Source: Pseudomonas sp. SJZ074 (GTDB lineage: Bacteria; Pseudomonadota; Gammaproteobacteria; Pseudomonadales; Pseudomonadaceae). Taken from it: a DNA stretch of 64,000 bases. The number at the start of each line of letters is the position of its first letter. The stretch's first letter is position 1. Under the pieces are notes generated by a model. It had not been told where the DNA came from, searched no databases, and saw only the letters and a list, made by a program, of their open reading frames with translations. Where the stretch lies: the NCBI RefSeq assembly GCF_007828215.1, contig NZ_VIUE01000002.1, forward strand, positions 186,001 to 250,000, given 5' to 3'. Positions 1-8,985 of this stretch are shown one piece after another. Made by a program: the position numbers and the translations under genes.

Positions 1-2034
1 GTGGTCGACAACGTCGGGGACACGATCACCGAGGCAGGTGCGTCGCTCACGGAAATCGACAGCGTCCTGTCGTCCATCAGCTACACCCTGGGCAGCAATC
101 TCGAAATCCTCACGCTCAGCGGAACAGGCAGTATCGACGGTACCGGCAATGCCCTGAACAATCGCCTCACCGGTAACGCCGGCGCCAACGTCCTGGACGG
201 CGGCCTCGGTATCGACACCCTCAGCGGCGGAACCGGTAACGATACCTACGTGGTCGACAACCTCAAGGATGTGGTCAGCGAAACCAGCACCCTGGCAAGT
301 GAAATCGATACCGTGCGCTCCTCGGTCAGTTGGACCCTGGGTGCCAACCTGGAAAACCTCACGCTGACAGGTGTTGCCGCAATCAACGGCACCGGCAACG
401 CCCTGGCTAACGTGCTCACCGGTAACGCCGGCAACAACGTGCTGAATGGTGGCGCCGGGCGGGACACGCTGATCGGTGGGGCGGGGGATGACACCTACCT
501 GATCGACAACCTCGGTGACACGATCACCGAGCTCGCCGACGAAGGCCGCGATCTGGTCCGCACGTCGGTCAGTCATACCCTGTCGACCAACGTCGAGGAT
601 GGTCAGTTGCTCGGCATCGCTGCCATCAACCTGGTCGGTAACGCCGCGGACAACACACTGTTCGGCAACAGCGCCGCCAACGTGTTGAATGGCCTGGACG
701 GTGCGGACATCCTGGACGGTGGTGCGGGTGCCGATACCTTGATCGGTGGTACCGGCAACGACACATATATCGTCGATAACCTGAAGGACGTCGTCAGCGA
801 AACCAGTACCCTGGACAGCGAAATCGACACCGTGCGTTCTTCGGTGAGTTGGGCCCTGGGCGCCAACCTGGAGAACCTCACGCTGACCGGTGTTGCCGCG
901 ATCAACGGTACCGGCAACGCCCTGGACAACGTGCTGATCGGCAATGCCGCCGCCAACATCCTCAACGGCCTGGGCGGTGCGGATAGCATGATGGGCGGGG
1001 CCGGCAACGATACCTATGTGGTCGACAACGTCGGGGACACGATCACCGAGGCAGGTACGTCGCTCACGGAAATCGACAGCGTCCTGTCGTCCATCAGCTA
1101 CATCTTGGGCAGCAATCTCGAAATTCTCACGCTCAGCGGAACAGGCAGTATCGACGGTACCGGCAATGCCCTGAACAATCGCCTCACCGGTAACGCCGGC
1201 GCCAACGTCCTGGACGGCGGCCTCGGTATCGACACCCTGATCGGCGGGGCCGGCAACGATACCTACCTGGTCGATAACCTCAAGGATGTGGTCAGCGAAA
1301 CCAGCACCCTGGCAAGTGAAATCGATACCGTGCGCTCCTCGGTCAGTTGGACCCTGGGTGCCAACCTGGAAAACCTCACGCTGACCGGTGTTGCCGCAAT
1401 CAACGGCACCGGCAACGCCCTGGCTAACGTGCTCTCCGGTAACGCCGGCAACAACGTGCTGAATGGCGGCGCCGGGCGGGACACGCTGATCGGTGGGGCG
1501 GGGGATGACACCTACCTGATCGACAACCTCGGTGACACGATCACCGAACTCGCCGACGAAGGCCGTGATCTGGTCCGCACGTCGGTCAGTCATACCCTGT
1601 CGACCAACGTCGAGGATGGTCAGCTGCTCGGCGTTGCCGCCATCAACCTGGTCGGTAACGCCGCGGACAACACGCTGTTCGGCAACAGCGCCGCCAACGT
1701 GTTGAATGGCCTGGACGGTGCGGACATCCTGGACGGTGGTGCGGGTGCCGATACCTTGATCGGTGGTACCGGCAACGACACATATATCGTCGATAACCTG
1801 AAGGACATCATCAGCGAAACCAGTACCCTGGACAGCGAAATCGATACCGTGCGTTCGTCGGTGAGCTGGACGCTGGGCGCCAATCTGGAAAACCTCACCT
1901 TGACTGGCACCGCCCTCATCAACGGTACCGGTAACACCCTGGACAACGTGCTGACCGGCAATGCCGCCAACAATACGCTGAACGGTGGAGCAGGCAACGA
2001 TCAACTTGACGGCGGCGCGGGCAATGACCTGCTG
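1..2034 (+). repeat. Two-copy 1017-bp in-frame tandem repeat inside the RTX gene
   Basis: The sequence starting at 1 recurs at 1018, and the two copies run in parallel with only scattered base changes until the repeat unit diverges into the C-terminal domain after about 1930. 1017 bp equals 339 codons: four modules of 83, 83, 90 and 83 residues. The first copy begins exactly at the window edge, so more copies may lie upstream. Confidence 0.9.
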
Positions 2035-2376
2035 ATCGGTGGCATTGGTATCGACACCCTGACCGGTGGTGCCGGAGCCGACCGATTTGTGTTCAGCGCG
2101 CTGAATGAGCTGGGTATCGGCGGCGCTCGCGATGTCATTCTGGACTTCAGCAGACTCCAGGGCGATAAGCTCGATCTGTCGAAGCTGGATGCCAATATCC
2201 TCGTGGCGGGGATCAACAAATTCACTTTCATCGATTCGGCTGATTTCAGCGGTGTGGGGCAATTGCGCTTCGTCGATCATGTGCTTTCCGGCAATATCGA
2301 CGGCAATACGGCAGCGGACTTCGAAATCCAACTGGTGGGTGTCAACACCTTCAGTGCCAGCGATCTGGTCGCCTGA
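1..2376 (+). CDS. RTX/hemolysin-type calcium-binding repeat protein, C-terminal 791 residues (5' partial)
   Basis: The frame is open at base 1, so the true start lies upstream; the GTG at 1 is a Val codon inside a repeat. The product is built from 83-90 residue modules, each ending in a glycine-rich GGxGxD nonapeptide stretch and a GNDTY motif, which bind calcium as parallel beta-rolls. Modules run A-B-C-D-A'-B'-C'-D', the second set being a near-copy of the first. After about residue 690 the sequence changes to a serralysin-type C-terminal domain (ADRFVFSA, then a hydrophobic tail ending SDLVA). That tail resembles the uncleaved secretion signal of type I exported proteins and matches the style of the AprA C-terminus encoded in this window. 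Export through a type I system, possibly AprDEF, is inference. No enzymatic domain is visible in this part, so adhesin, hydrolase or epimerase remain open. Confidence 0.85.
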   Translation: MVDNVGDTITEAGASLTEIDSVLSSISYTLGSNLEILTLSGTGSIDGTGNALNNRLTGNAGANVLDGGLGIDTLSGGTGNDTYVVDNLKDVVSETSTLASEIDTVRSSVSWTLGANLENLTLTGVAAINGTGNALANVLTGNAGNNVLNGGAGRDTLIGGAGDDTYLIDNLGDTITELADEGRDLVRTSVSHTLSTNVEDGQLLGIAAINLVGNAADNTLFGNSAANVLNGLDGADILDGGAGADTLIGGTGNDTYIVDNLKDVVSETSTLDSEIDTVRSSVSWALGANLENLTLTGVAAINGTGNALDNVLIGNAAANILNGLGGADSMMGGAGNDTYVVDNVGDTITEAGTSLTEIDSVLSSISYILGSNLEILTLSGTGSIDGTGNALNNRLTGNAGANVLDGGLGIDTLIGGAGNDTYLVDNLKDVVSETSTLASEIDTVRSSVSWTLGANLENLTLTGVAAINGTGNALANVLSGNAGNNVLNGGAGRDTLIGGAGDDTYLIDNLGDTITELADEGRDLVRTSVSHTLSTNVEDGQLLGVAAINLVGNAADNTLFGNSAANVLNGLDGADILDGGAGADTLIGGTGNDTYIVDNLKDIISETSTLDSEIDTVRSSVSWTLGANLENLTLTGTALINGTGNTLDNVLTGNAANNTLNGGAGNDQLDGGAGNDLLIGGIGIDTLTGGAGADRFVFSALNELGIGGARDVILDFSRLQGDKLDLSKLDANILVAGINKFTFIDSADFSGVGQLRFVDHVLSGNIDGNTAADFEIQLVGVNTFSASDLVA

Positions 2377-2395
2377 CCGATCGGCCTATGAGTCA

Positions 2396-2427
2396 TTGTG
2401 GCGAGGGGAGAGATCCCTTCTCCACAA
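2396..2427. terminator. Hairpin of the GTGGCGAGGG repeat family after the RTX gene
   Basis: An imperfect inverted repeat (TTGTGGCGAGGGGA, then TCCCTTCTCCACAA) lies about 20 bases past the RTX stop and is followed by a short A-rich run. It belongs to the same palindrome family seen at 12028, 53199 and 61907. It may end transcription; the role is inferred. Confidence 0.5.
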
Positions 2428-2525
2428 AAATAATTCCAGCCAGCCTGTCGATTTCTCCCATTGTCATTCGATTATCCATGGAACCGCTGCAATGGCGGCT
2501 TAACTCAGTATCAGGAGATAAGACC

Positions 2526-2951
2526 ATGCGATTTTTGGTGATCGTCAAAGCCAGCCCGGAATCCGAAGCCGGGGAAATGCCCAGTGAAGCGTTGCTGGCG
2601 GCCATGGGCGCCTACAATGAAGAATTGGCCAAGGCCGGGGTGATGCTCGCGGCTGAAGGTTTGCACCCCAGTTCCAAGGGCGTGCGCGTACAGTTTTCCG
2701 GCAAGAACCGCACCGTCGTCGACGGCCCCTTCGCTGAAACCAAGGAGTTGATCGCCGGCTTCTGGATCTTCCAGGTCCAGTCGCTGCAAGAGGCCATCGA
2801 CTGGGTCAAGCGTTGTCCGAACCCGATGATCAGCGACAGCGAGATCGAAATCCGCCAGATCTTCGAAATGGAGGATTTCGGCGAAACCTTTACCTGCGAT
2901 CTACGCGAGCAGGAAGACCGTATCCGGGCGCAAATGCCCAATCAATCGTGA
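2526..2951 (+). CDS. YCII-related DGPF-domain protein
   Basis: A 141-residue protein with the DGPF signature (VVDGPFAETKELIAGFW) that defines the YCII/DGPF fold, a ferredoxin-like dimeric alpha+beta barrel. These small cytoplasmic proteins have no firmly known reaction and are often encoded beside ECF sigma factors or VOC proteins. I chose the ATG at 2526 because AGGAG sits a few bases upstream; the longer open frame from 2388 crosses the upstream hairpin. A VOC-type gene follows after 24 bases, so the two were probably co-transcribed. Confidence 0.85.
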   Translation: MRFLVIVKASPESEAGEMPSEALLAAMGAYNEELAKAGVMLAAEGLHPSSKGVRVQFSGKNRTVVDGPFAETKELIAGFWIFQVQSLQEAIDWVKRCPNPMISDSEIEIRQIFEMEDFGETFTCDLREQEDRIRAQMPNQS

Positions 2952-2975
2952 AACCTGACGACAGGAGATCCGACC

Positions 2976-3384
2976 ATGAGAATCATTCCCTACCTGACCT
3001 TCAACGGTAACTGCAAGGAAGCCTTCGCGCTGTACAAGGACGTGCTGGGCGGCGAGCAGTTTTCCATGACCTTTGCCGAAGCGCCTGAAGAAACGGGCAT
3101 GCCCAAGGACAACAACCTGATCCTGCATACCTGTCTGACCTGTGGGCGATTTCAGCCTGATGGCCTCCGATTGCCCGCCGGGCCAGCCATACCGTAAGCC
3201 GCAAGGTGTATCGGTGTCCCTCAATGTCGACAGCGTGGCCGAGGCCGAGCGGCTGTTCAATGGGTTGAGCGCCGGTGGCAGCGTGCACATGCCATTGGCA
3301 AAGACTTTCTGGGCGGAACGCTTCGCCATGTTCGAAGACCGTTTCGGGATTGCCTGGATGGTCAACTGCGAAGGTGCGAAGTAG
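2976..3384 (+). pseudogene. VOC-family (PhnB/glyoxalase-like) gene with a single-base frameshift
   Basis: The first frame (from ATG 2976, RBS ACAGGAG) reads MRIIPYLTFNGNCKEAF, a PhnB-type VOC N-terminus, and holds sense as far as HTCLT at 3140. It then runs off into non-homologous residues and stops at 3197. Family-like sequence resumes one base later at 3142 (GDFSLMASDCP) and continues to the TAG at 3382-3384 with a conserved DRFGIAWM ending. Dropping one base near T3141 would restore a protein of about 135 residues. This is either a genuine frameshift mutation or a sequencing error. The intact family is a beta-alpha-beta metal-binding fold of unclear substrate. Confidence 0.8.
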
Positions 3385-3407
3385 GGCGGGGCGAACGGGG
3401 TGTCGAT

Positions 3408-4400
3408 CTATATCGACGCCCTGATCACCAGCGGGCAATCCACTGGCTGGGTGCCCGTGACCTCCAGCGTTTCGATCAGGTGCCGGGCGGCCTGACGACC
3501 AATCTCGTAGTACGGTAGCTGCACCGTGGTCAGGGGGGGGATGAACAGCTCGGCGATACCGATCATGTTGTCATAGCCGAGCACGGCTACATCGTCGGGA
3601 ATCTTCAGGCCACGGCCCAACAGCAACTGATAGGCACAAAAGGCAATGCGGTCGTTGCCACAGATCAGGATGTCGAATTCGGGGCGACCGTCGAGGATAT
3701 GCCGGTCAAGGATGGCGGCCGTTTCATCATAGGCATCGTGATCGGACAGATCGTATTGCAACAGTGCTTGCGGGGGCAGCCCGAATGCCTGGCAGGCACG
3801 CTGCAGGCCGGCCTGTCGCAGGCCCCAGGCAACGCTGCGCTTTGGCAGGTTGATGCACAGGGGGCGCCGATAGCCCTGGCTCAAGGCGTGATGCATGGCG
3901 CGGTGCTGGCCGCTCTCGTCATCCGGTACATAACTGACCAGGCGACTGTCATCCTCCAGGCAGTTGGCGAGCACCAACGGTTTGCTTTTCAGGCGCTCGG
4001 GAATGCTCACCTGGCGCAACCCCATGGCACTGAAGATCAACCCGTCGGGCCGGTGCGAGAGCATCAGGTCGATGTCCTGGTCGGTGGGCGGGTTGTTCAA
4101 CAGGTTGAGGATGAAGACGTTCCAGCCTGCTTGCTGCGCGGTCTGTTCGATGGACAGCAGCAGCTCCACTGCGAACGGAGTGGTCGCAGTGTCCAGGGCG
4201 AACACGCCGATGGTCCTTGCCTGTAGATTGTCGCCGCGCATTCTGCGCGCCGACAGGCTCGGTACGAATTGCAGCTCATCAATGGCGCGACGCACCCGCT
4301 GGAGAGTTTCCGCGCTCAGTTTTTCCGGATTGTTGAGCGCTCTGGAAACCGTCATCAGGGACACGCCGGCCAGCTGTGCAACGTCTTTCACTGAAGTCAT
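3408..4400 (-). CDS. LacI-family transcriptional regulator of the sucrose-type locus
   Basis: A 330-residue repressor with the canonical LacI N-terminal HTH and hinge (VKDVAQLAGVSLMTVSRALNN, residues 4-24) followed by a periplasmic-binding-like effector domain. It lies 75 bases downstream of the GH32 invertase gene on the same strand, so it is the last gene of the transport and hydrolysis operon. It probably senses sucrose or a related sugar and binds the palindrome at 10291-10302 between the operon and the divergent porin gene. The family is certain; ligand and operator are inferred from context. ScrR/CscR is the nearest functional analogue. Confidence 0.9.
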   Translation of the reverse strand: MTSVKDVAQLAGVSLMTVSRALNNPEKLSAETLQRVRRAIDELQFVPSLSARRMRGDNLQARTIGVFALDTATTPFAVELLLSIEQTAQQAGWNVFILNLLNNPPTDQDIDLMLSHRPDGLIFSAMGLRQVSIPERLKSKPLVLANCLEDDSRLVSYVPDDESGQHRAMHHALSQGYRRPLCINLPKRSVAWGLRQAGLQRACQAFGLPPQALLQYDLSDHDAYDETAAILDRHILDGRPEFDILICGNDRIAFCAYQLLLGRGLKIPDDVAVLGYDNMIGIAELFIPPLTTVQLPYYEIGRQAARHLIETLEVTGTQPVDCPLVIRASI

Positions 4401-4475
4401 GCGAGGTGGGGCCCGTCAGGTTGACGGGCAATCATGACACAGGGGCCGGGCTTCCCGCGACTTCGACGATGGCGT

Positions 4476-5999
4476 TCATAGCCAACCTGAGCCCAGGGAC
4501 CATGCCCTGGAAATAGAGACGTGCCCGCCGGCCCCGCTGGCCAGTAACTTCAGCCCCAGGCTGTCGGGGCGGGGATAGAGGCGGCTGCTGAGGCTGAAGC
4601 GTCCGTTCAGGTCAAACACTTCAATGGACGAGCGATCAAGAAACACGCGCAACTCCAATTGCTCCAGCGCAGGGTCTATCGGCACGCTGCGCTGACCGTC
4701 GACCGGCATCCCCGAACGGCTGCGATCCAGCACCAGGCGCTGCAATGCCCCGTCGTAGTAGAGCAGGGTCTGTTCAGTGCTTTCGTCATCATTGCTGCAG
4801 CGCAAGGCGACGCCCAGGTGCCCGTCCGTGCAGCCAGACAGGTCCAGGTGCAGTTGGAGTTCGAGCCGGTCGCCGCTGATGTGCGGCACCCCTTGCATGC
4901 CGGACCCGGCCCACGGTGGCGTGCCTGGCAGCGGCAACTGGCGCAAGGCAGTCAGCTCTCGCGCCGGGAACACACGCAGGCGGTCGGCATGCAACTCAAG
5001 CTCGCGGGGCAGGCCGAGCATGCCACACCAGTGATGCGCCTGGCTCGGCATCGGGCTCTCCCACATGTCGAGCCACGCCCACACCAGGCGTCGTCCGTCG
5101 GCGGCCTCCAGCGTCTGCGCGGCGTAGAAGTCATGACCATTATCCAGTTCGATAAAGGGCCCGCCGGTGAAGTGCCAGTCGCTGTCGAGCCGGCCTACCC
5201 GGTAACCGGTCTGATACTTGTTGAGCCGTTCGTAACCCTGCGGATGCATGCCTTGGGGGGAATACAGCAGCACATCGCGCCCGCCCAGTCGAAATAGATC
5301 CGGGCACTCCCACATATAGCCATCGCCTTCCTCGCCCCCGTCGACATAATCGAGGAACTCCCAGGTGTGCAGATCAGCTGAACGGTACAGCGGCAGCAGC
5401 GGCCGGTCGCCCTGGCGTGCGCCGGCAATCAGGTACCAATGGTCATCCTGCTTCCAGACCTTGGGATCGCGAAAGTGCATGATCGTGGCCTCGGGTGGGC
5501 GTTCGATCACCGCGCCGTGCTTGACGAAGTGAATGCCGTCGGTGCTGGTGGCCAGGCACTGGACCTGTCGGATCAAGCGTTCGTCCCCCACAGCTCCCAG
5601 CCAGGTATGCCCGGTGTACACCAGCGCCAGGGTATCCCCGCACACCACCGCACTGCCGGAAAAGCACCCGTCGCGGTCGAAGTCGTCGCCCGGTGCCAGG
5701 GCAATGGGCAAGTGCTGCCAATGGACCAGGTCAGCGCTCTTGGCATGGCCCCAATGCATGGGACCCCATTTTGCTTCGAAGGGGTGGTGTTGATAGAACA
5801 CATGGTATTCGCCCCGGAAGTACACCACGCCGTTAGGGTCATTCATCCAGCCCGCCACAGGGGCAAGATGATAGGCGGGTCGATAATCCTGGATGACGCG
5901 GGACATGCCATCGCTCAGCGCCTGCTGTGCATGTTCGAGGGCCGGGGACAGGGTTGCAGGGGGCATAGGTGCGTTCATGGTATTCAAAGGCAAGGTCAT
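4476..5999 (-). CDS. Glycoside hydrolase family 32 (sucrose hydrolase / beta-fructofuranosidase)
   Basis: A 507-residue GH32 enzyme that hydrolyses beta-fructosides, most likely sucrose to glucose and fructose. The three hallmark blocks are present: WMNDPNG (nucleophile Asp54), FRDP (177-179) and WECPDLF (acid/base Glu231), followed by a C-terminal beta-sandwich with the SSIEVFDLNG block. There is no signal peptide, so it acts in the cytoplasm on sugar delivered by the adjacent ABC importer. No PTS is encoded, so free sucrose rather than sucrose 6-phosphate is the likely substrate. The start codon overlaps the stop of the ATPase gene (ATGA), indicating translational coupling. Confidence 0.92.
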   Translation of the reverse strand: MTLPLNTMNAPMPPATLSPALEHAQQALSDGMSRVIQDYRPAYHLAPVAGWMNDPNGVVYFRGEYHVFYQHHPFEAKWGPMHWGHAKSADLVHWQHLPIALAPGDDFDRDGCFSGSAVVCGDTLALVYTGHTWLGAVGDERLIRQVQCLATSTDGIHFVKHGAVIERPPEATIMHFRDPKVWKQDDHWYLIAGARQGDRPLLPLYRSADLHTWEFLDYVDGGEEGDGYMWECPDLFRLGGRDVLLYSPQGMHPQGYERLNKYQTGYRVGRLDSDWHFTGGPFIELDNGHDFYAAQTLEAADGRRLVWAWLDMWESPMPSQAHHWCGMLGLPRELELHADRLRVFPARELTALRQLPLPGTPPWAGSGMQGVPHISGDRLELQLHLDLSGCTDGHLGVALRCSNDDESTEQTLLYYDGALQRLVLDRSRSGMPVDGQRSVPIDPALEQLELRVFLDRSSIEVFDLNGRFSLSSRLYPRPDSLGLKLLASGAGGHVSISRAWSLGSGWL

Positions 6000-7135
6000 A
6001 GGGCGCCTGCGGAGACCGGGCGCCGTGGCACGCCATCGGGCAGGGTTTCAAAGGCGTGGCGCTTCAAGGCCACCCCGTCGGTATCGAACAGGTGCAGATT
6101 GTCGGTTTCCAGGCGCAGTTTGACCCGGTCGCCGACCTGCCAGCCTGCGTTCACCTCGCAACGACAGATCAGCGGCTCGTCCTGGCCGGTATCGACGTGC
6201 ACATAGGTTTCGCTACCGAGGTATTCGACCCCGGTCACGACCACGCCAGCGGATCCTGGCGCGGCTTCCAGCGTCACGTGTTCCGGGCGGATCCCCAGGC
6301 TCAGTTGGGTGTCGGCCGCGAGGCCTGCGCTGTCGAAGGGCAGGGATGCCTTGCCCAACACGAAGCTTTCCACCAGGCTGGTTTCCCCTGGCTCATGCAG
6401 AAACGCCGCAAGAAAATTCATCCTGGGCGAGCCCAGGAAACCGGCGACAAAGCGGCTGGCCGGGCGCTCGTAGAGTTCACGGGGCGAACCGACCTGTTCG
6501 ATACGCCCAGCGTTGAGCACGACAATCTTGTCGGCCAGGGTCATCGCTTCGACCTGATCGTGGGTGACGTAGATTACGGTCGAACCCAGCCGGGCGTGCA
6601 ATCGGGCGATTTCGTTGCGCATCTGTACCCGCAGGGAGGCATCCAGGTTGGACAGCGGTTCATCGAACAACAGGATGTCCGGTTCCCTCGCCATGGCCCT
6701 GCCCATGGCCACCCGCTGACGCTGCCCGCCCGACAACTCCTTTGGCTTGCGTTGCAGGAGCTTGTCCAATTGCAGGATCTGCGCGGTTTTCAACACTCGC
6801 TCACGCAGGCTGGTCTTGTCGGTCTTGGCCAGTTTGAGCCCGAAACTGATGTTGTCGTAGACGGTCATGTGCGGGTACAGCGCATACGATTGGAACACCA
6901 TGCCGACGCCACGCTCCCGTGGCTCCAGGTCGTTGACCCGACGGCCGTCGATCAGCAGATCGCCGTCACAGATCGAGTCCAACCCGGCGATCAGGCGCAG
7001 CAAGGTCGATTTTCCGCAGCCGGAAGGGCCGACGAACACCACGAACTCACCTGCCGCGATGTCCAGGCTGACGTCGCGCAGAATGCGCGCGCCGCCCAAT
7101 TGTTTGTTCACGTTATGCAGTTTCAATTTGCTCAC
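5996..7135 (-). CDS. Sugar ABC transporter ATP-binding protein (MalK/UgpC type)
   Basis: A 379-residue ATPase of the CUT1 sugar importer class. Walker A is GPSGCGKST (about residues 37-45), the signature is LSGGQRQRV and Walker B is ILLFDEP. The C-terminal third carries the TOBE/MalK-type regulatory domain (LGIRPEHV). It would energise the two permeases encoded upstream (27-base gap) and overlaps the invertase gene downstream by four bases. Confidence 0.93.
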   Translation of the reverse strand: MSKLKLHNVNKQLGGARILRDVSLDIAAGEFVVFVGPSGCGKSTLLRLIAGLDSICDGDLLIDGRRVNDLEPRERGVGMVFQSYALYPHMTVYDNISFGLKLAKTDKTSLRERVLKTAQILQLDKLLQRKPKELSGGQRQRVAMGRAMAREPDILLFDEPLSNLDASLRVQMRNEIARLHARLGSTVIYVTHDQVEAMTLADKIVVLNAGRIEQVGSPRELYERPASRFVAGFLGSPRMNFLAAFLHEPGETSLVESFVLGKASLPFDSAGLAADTQLSLGIRPEHVTLEAAPGSAGVVVTGVEYLGSETYVHVDTGQDEPLICRCEVNAGWQVGDRVKLRLETDNLHLFDTDGVALKRHAFETLPDGVPRRPVSAGAL

Positions 7136-7162
7136 GATGGGGTTCCTTGTCTTTATGGGGCT

Positions 7163-8005
7163 TCAGCCCTTCAACGCGCCGGCAGTGAGGCCGGAAACGA
7201 TCCGGCGTTGGAAGATCAGCACCAGGATGACCAACGGGACAGTGACCAGCACCGACGCCGCCATCAACAACCCCCAGGGCAGTTCATGGGAGCTGCCGCC
7301 GGAAATCAGCGCGATGGCGACCGGGACCGTGCGTTGGGTGTCGGTCAGGGTGAACGTCAGGGCGAACAGGAATTCGTTCCAGGCCGCAATGAAGGCCAGC
7401 AGGCCGGTGGTGACCAGCGCCGGCCAGAGCAGCGGCAGCAGCACGCGGGTCAGTGTGACCCACGGCGAAGCGCCGTCCATGATTGCCGCTTCTTCCAATT
7501 CGTGGGGTAGCTGTCCCATGAACGTCGTCAGTATCCAGACGGTGAAGGGCAAGGTGAAAATCGTGTAGCTCAGGATCAGCGCCCAGGAGGTGTTGTAGAG
7601 GCCTAGGGCCCGTATCACCTCGAACAGCCCGGACAATACGGCGACCTGAGGAAACATCGACACGCCGAGGACCAGCATCAGCACCGTGCCGCGACCACGA
7701 AACTTCACCCTGCCCAATGCGTAGGCAGCTGTCAGGCTGAGGAACAGCGCCAGCGCGACCACGCACAGCGAAACCACCAGCGAGTTCCCGATCGCCCGCA
7801 GAAATGAGGCTTGCTGGAGCACGGCGGCATAGTTGGAGAAGTCGGGGTTGTCGATCCAGTAGCTCACCTGGAACAAGGCCGTAGACGACTTCAGCGACGT
7901 GACGATGGCGTAGTAGAAAGGGAAGACCGCATACAGCAGCAGGATTGCGATCAGGCACCAGAACCCCAGGCGCAACAGGGCTTTCTTCAGCAGTCGCCGG
8001 TTCAT
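7163..8005 (-). CDS. Sugar ABC transporter permease (MalG type)
   Basis: A 280-residue inner-membrane permease. I start it at ATG 8005, which overlaps the stop of the other permease gene (ATGA); the much longer open frame upstream runs antisense-like through that gene and is not protein-like. About six membrane segments are visible, and the EAA loop motif (EEAAIMDGASPWVTLTRVLLP) contacts the ATPase. It forms the heterodimeric channel with the product of the 8002-8964 gene. Confidence 0.93.
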   Translation of the reverse strand: MNRRLLKKALLRLGFWCLIAILLLYAVFPFYYAIVTSLKSSTALFQVSYWIDNPDFSNYAAVLQQASFLRAIGNSLVVSLCVVALALFLSLTAAYALGRVKFRGRGTVLMLVLGVSMFPQVAVLSGLFEVIRALGLYNTSWALILSYTIFTLPFTVWILTTFMGQLPHELEEAAIMDGASPWVTLTRVLLPLLWPALVTTGLLAFIAAWNEFLFALTFTLTDTQRTVPVAIALISGGSSHELPWGLLMAASVLVTVPLVILVLIFQRRIVSGLTAGALKG

Positions 8006-8964
8006 GAGCGAACCTCCATCTGGCGACGTCCGAGGTACAGATAGACGATAGCGATCACCGCGACCACCAGGAACAGCAGGCTTGAGGCGGCACTGCCGTA
8101 ACCGACGTCCTGGAATTCCACCAGGTGCTGACGGGCGTAGACCGACATGCTCATGGTGCTCGAAGAATTCGAGGTCAGCACATAGATGACATCGAATACC
8201 CGCAAGGCGTCGAGAATGCGGAAGATCGCTGCCACCAGCAGCGCCGGCAGCAGCAATGGCAGGGTGACCCGCCAGAACACTTTCAGGGGGTGGATGCCGT
8301 CGACTCGGGCGGCTTCGTAGCAATCGCCCGGCAACATCTGCAAGGCCGCCAGCATCAATAGCGTGACGAAAGGGACTGTCTTCCAGACGTCGACGATGAT
8401 CACCGCCCACATCGACAGCTGCGCGTCTGCGGTCCAGGCCAGAGGCGCATCGATCAACCCAAGACCCAGCATCAGGTGATTGATGATGCCGAACTGGTCG
8501 TTGAGCATCCATGACCAGATCTTCGCCGAGACAATGGTCGGAATCGCCCAGGGAATCAGAATCAACGCCCGCACCAGGGCACGCCCAGTGAAGTTGATGT
8601 TCAGCAACAGCGCCACCAGCAGCCCCAGGACCATTTCCAACCCCACCGACACCACGGTGAAGTGCAGGGTGTTGCGCACCGCGTTCCACCATTGCGGATC
8701 CACCAGCACGCCGGACCAGCCGGAGCCGCTGTAGAACAGATAGTTGCTCAAGCCGACAAAGGTGCCACCGCTGGTGTCCGCGAGGCTGGCATCGGTCAGG
8801 CTGAACCAGAATGTACGCAACAGCGGCCAGGCGGCCACCAGGGTCAGGCACAGCAGCATCGGCGCCAGGAACAGCCAGGCGGCGCGCACTCGACGACGTT
8901 GTACCGGCGTTTCCCGGGCGGGCAAGTGCTCGACGCAGGGCGCGTGGGCAGAAGAGACAGACAT
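8002..8964 (-). CDS. Sugar ABC transporter permease (MalF type)
   Basis: A 320-residue permease with six predicted membrane spans and the EAA motif (CYEAARVDGIHPLKVFWRVT, about residues 220-240). The N-terminal cytoplasmic segment (about 25 residues, Arg-rich) precedes the first span. It is encoded 21 bases downstream of the solute-binding protein and overlaps the second permease by four bases. It belongs to the CUT1 class, which handles di- and oligosaccharides and fits the GH32 partner. Confidence 0.93.
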   Translation of the reverse strand: MSVSSAHAPCVEHLPARETPVQRRRVRAAWLFLAPMLLCLTLVAAWPLLRTFWFSLTDASLADTSGGTFVGLSNYLFYSGSGWSGVLVDPQWWNAVRNTLHFTVVSVGLEMVLGLLVALLLNINFTGRALVRALILIPWAIPTIVSAKIWSWMLNDQFGIINHLMLGLGLIDAPLAWTADAQLSMWAVIIVDVWKTVPFVTLLMLAALQMLPGDCYEAARVDGIHPLKVFWRVTLPLLLPALLVAAIFRILDALRVFDVIYVLTSNSSSTMSMSVYARQHLVEFQDVGYGSAASSLLFLVVAVIAIVYLYLGRRQMEVRS

Positions 8965-8985
8965 GGTGTTTTCCTTCCTTGTGGC

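Noticed and set aside
6056..7510. Long open frame (484 codons) opposite the ABC ATPase gene
   Set aside because: It is antisense to a gene with clear Walker and signature motifs; its product is His/Gln/Gly-rich low-complexity sequence, a codon-bias shadow.
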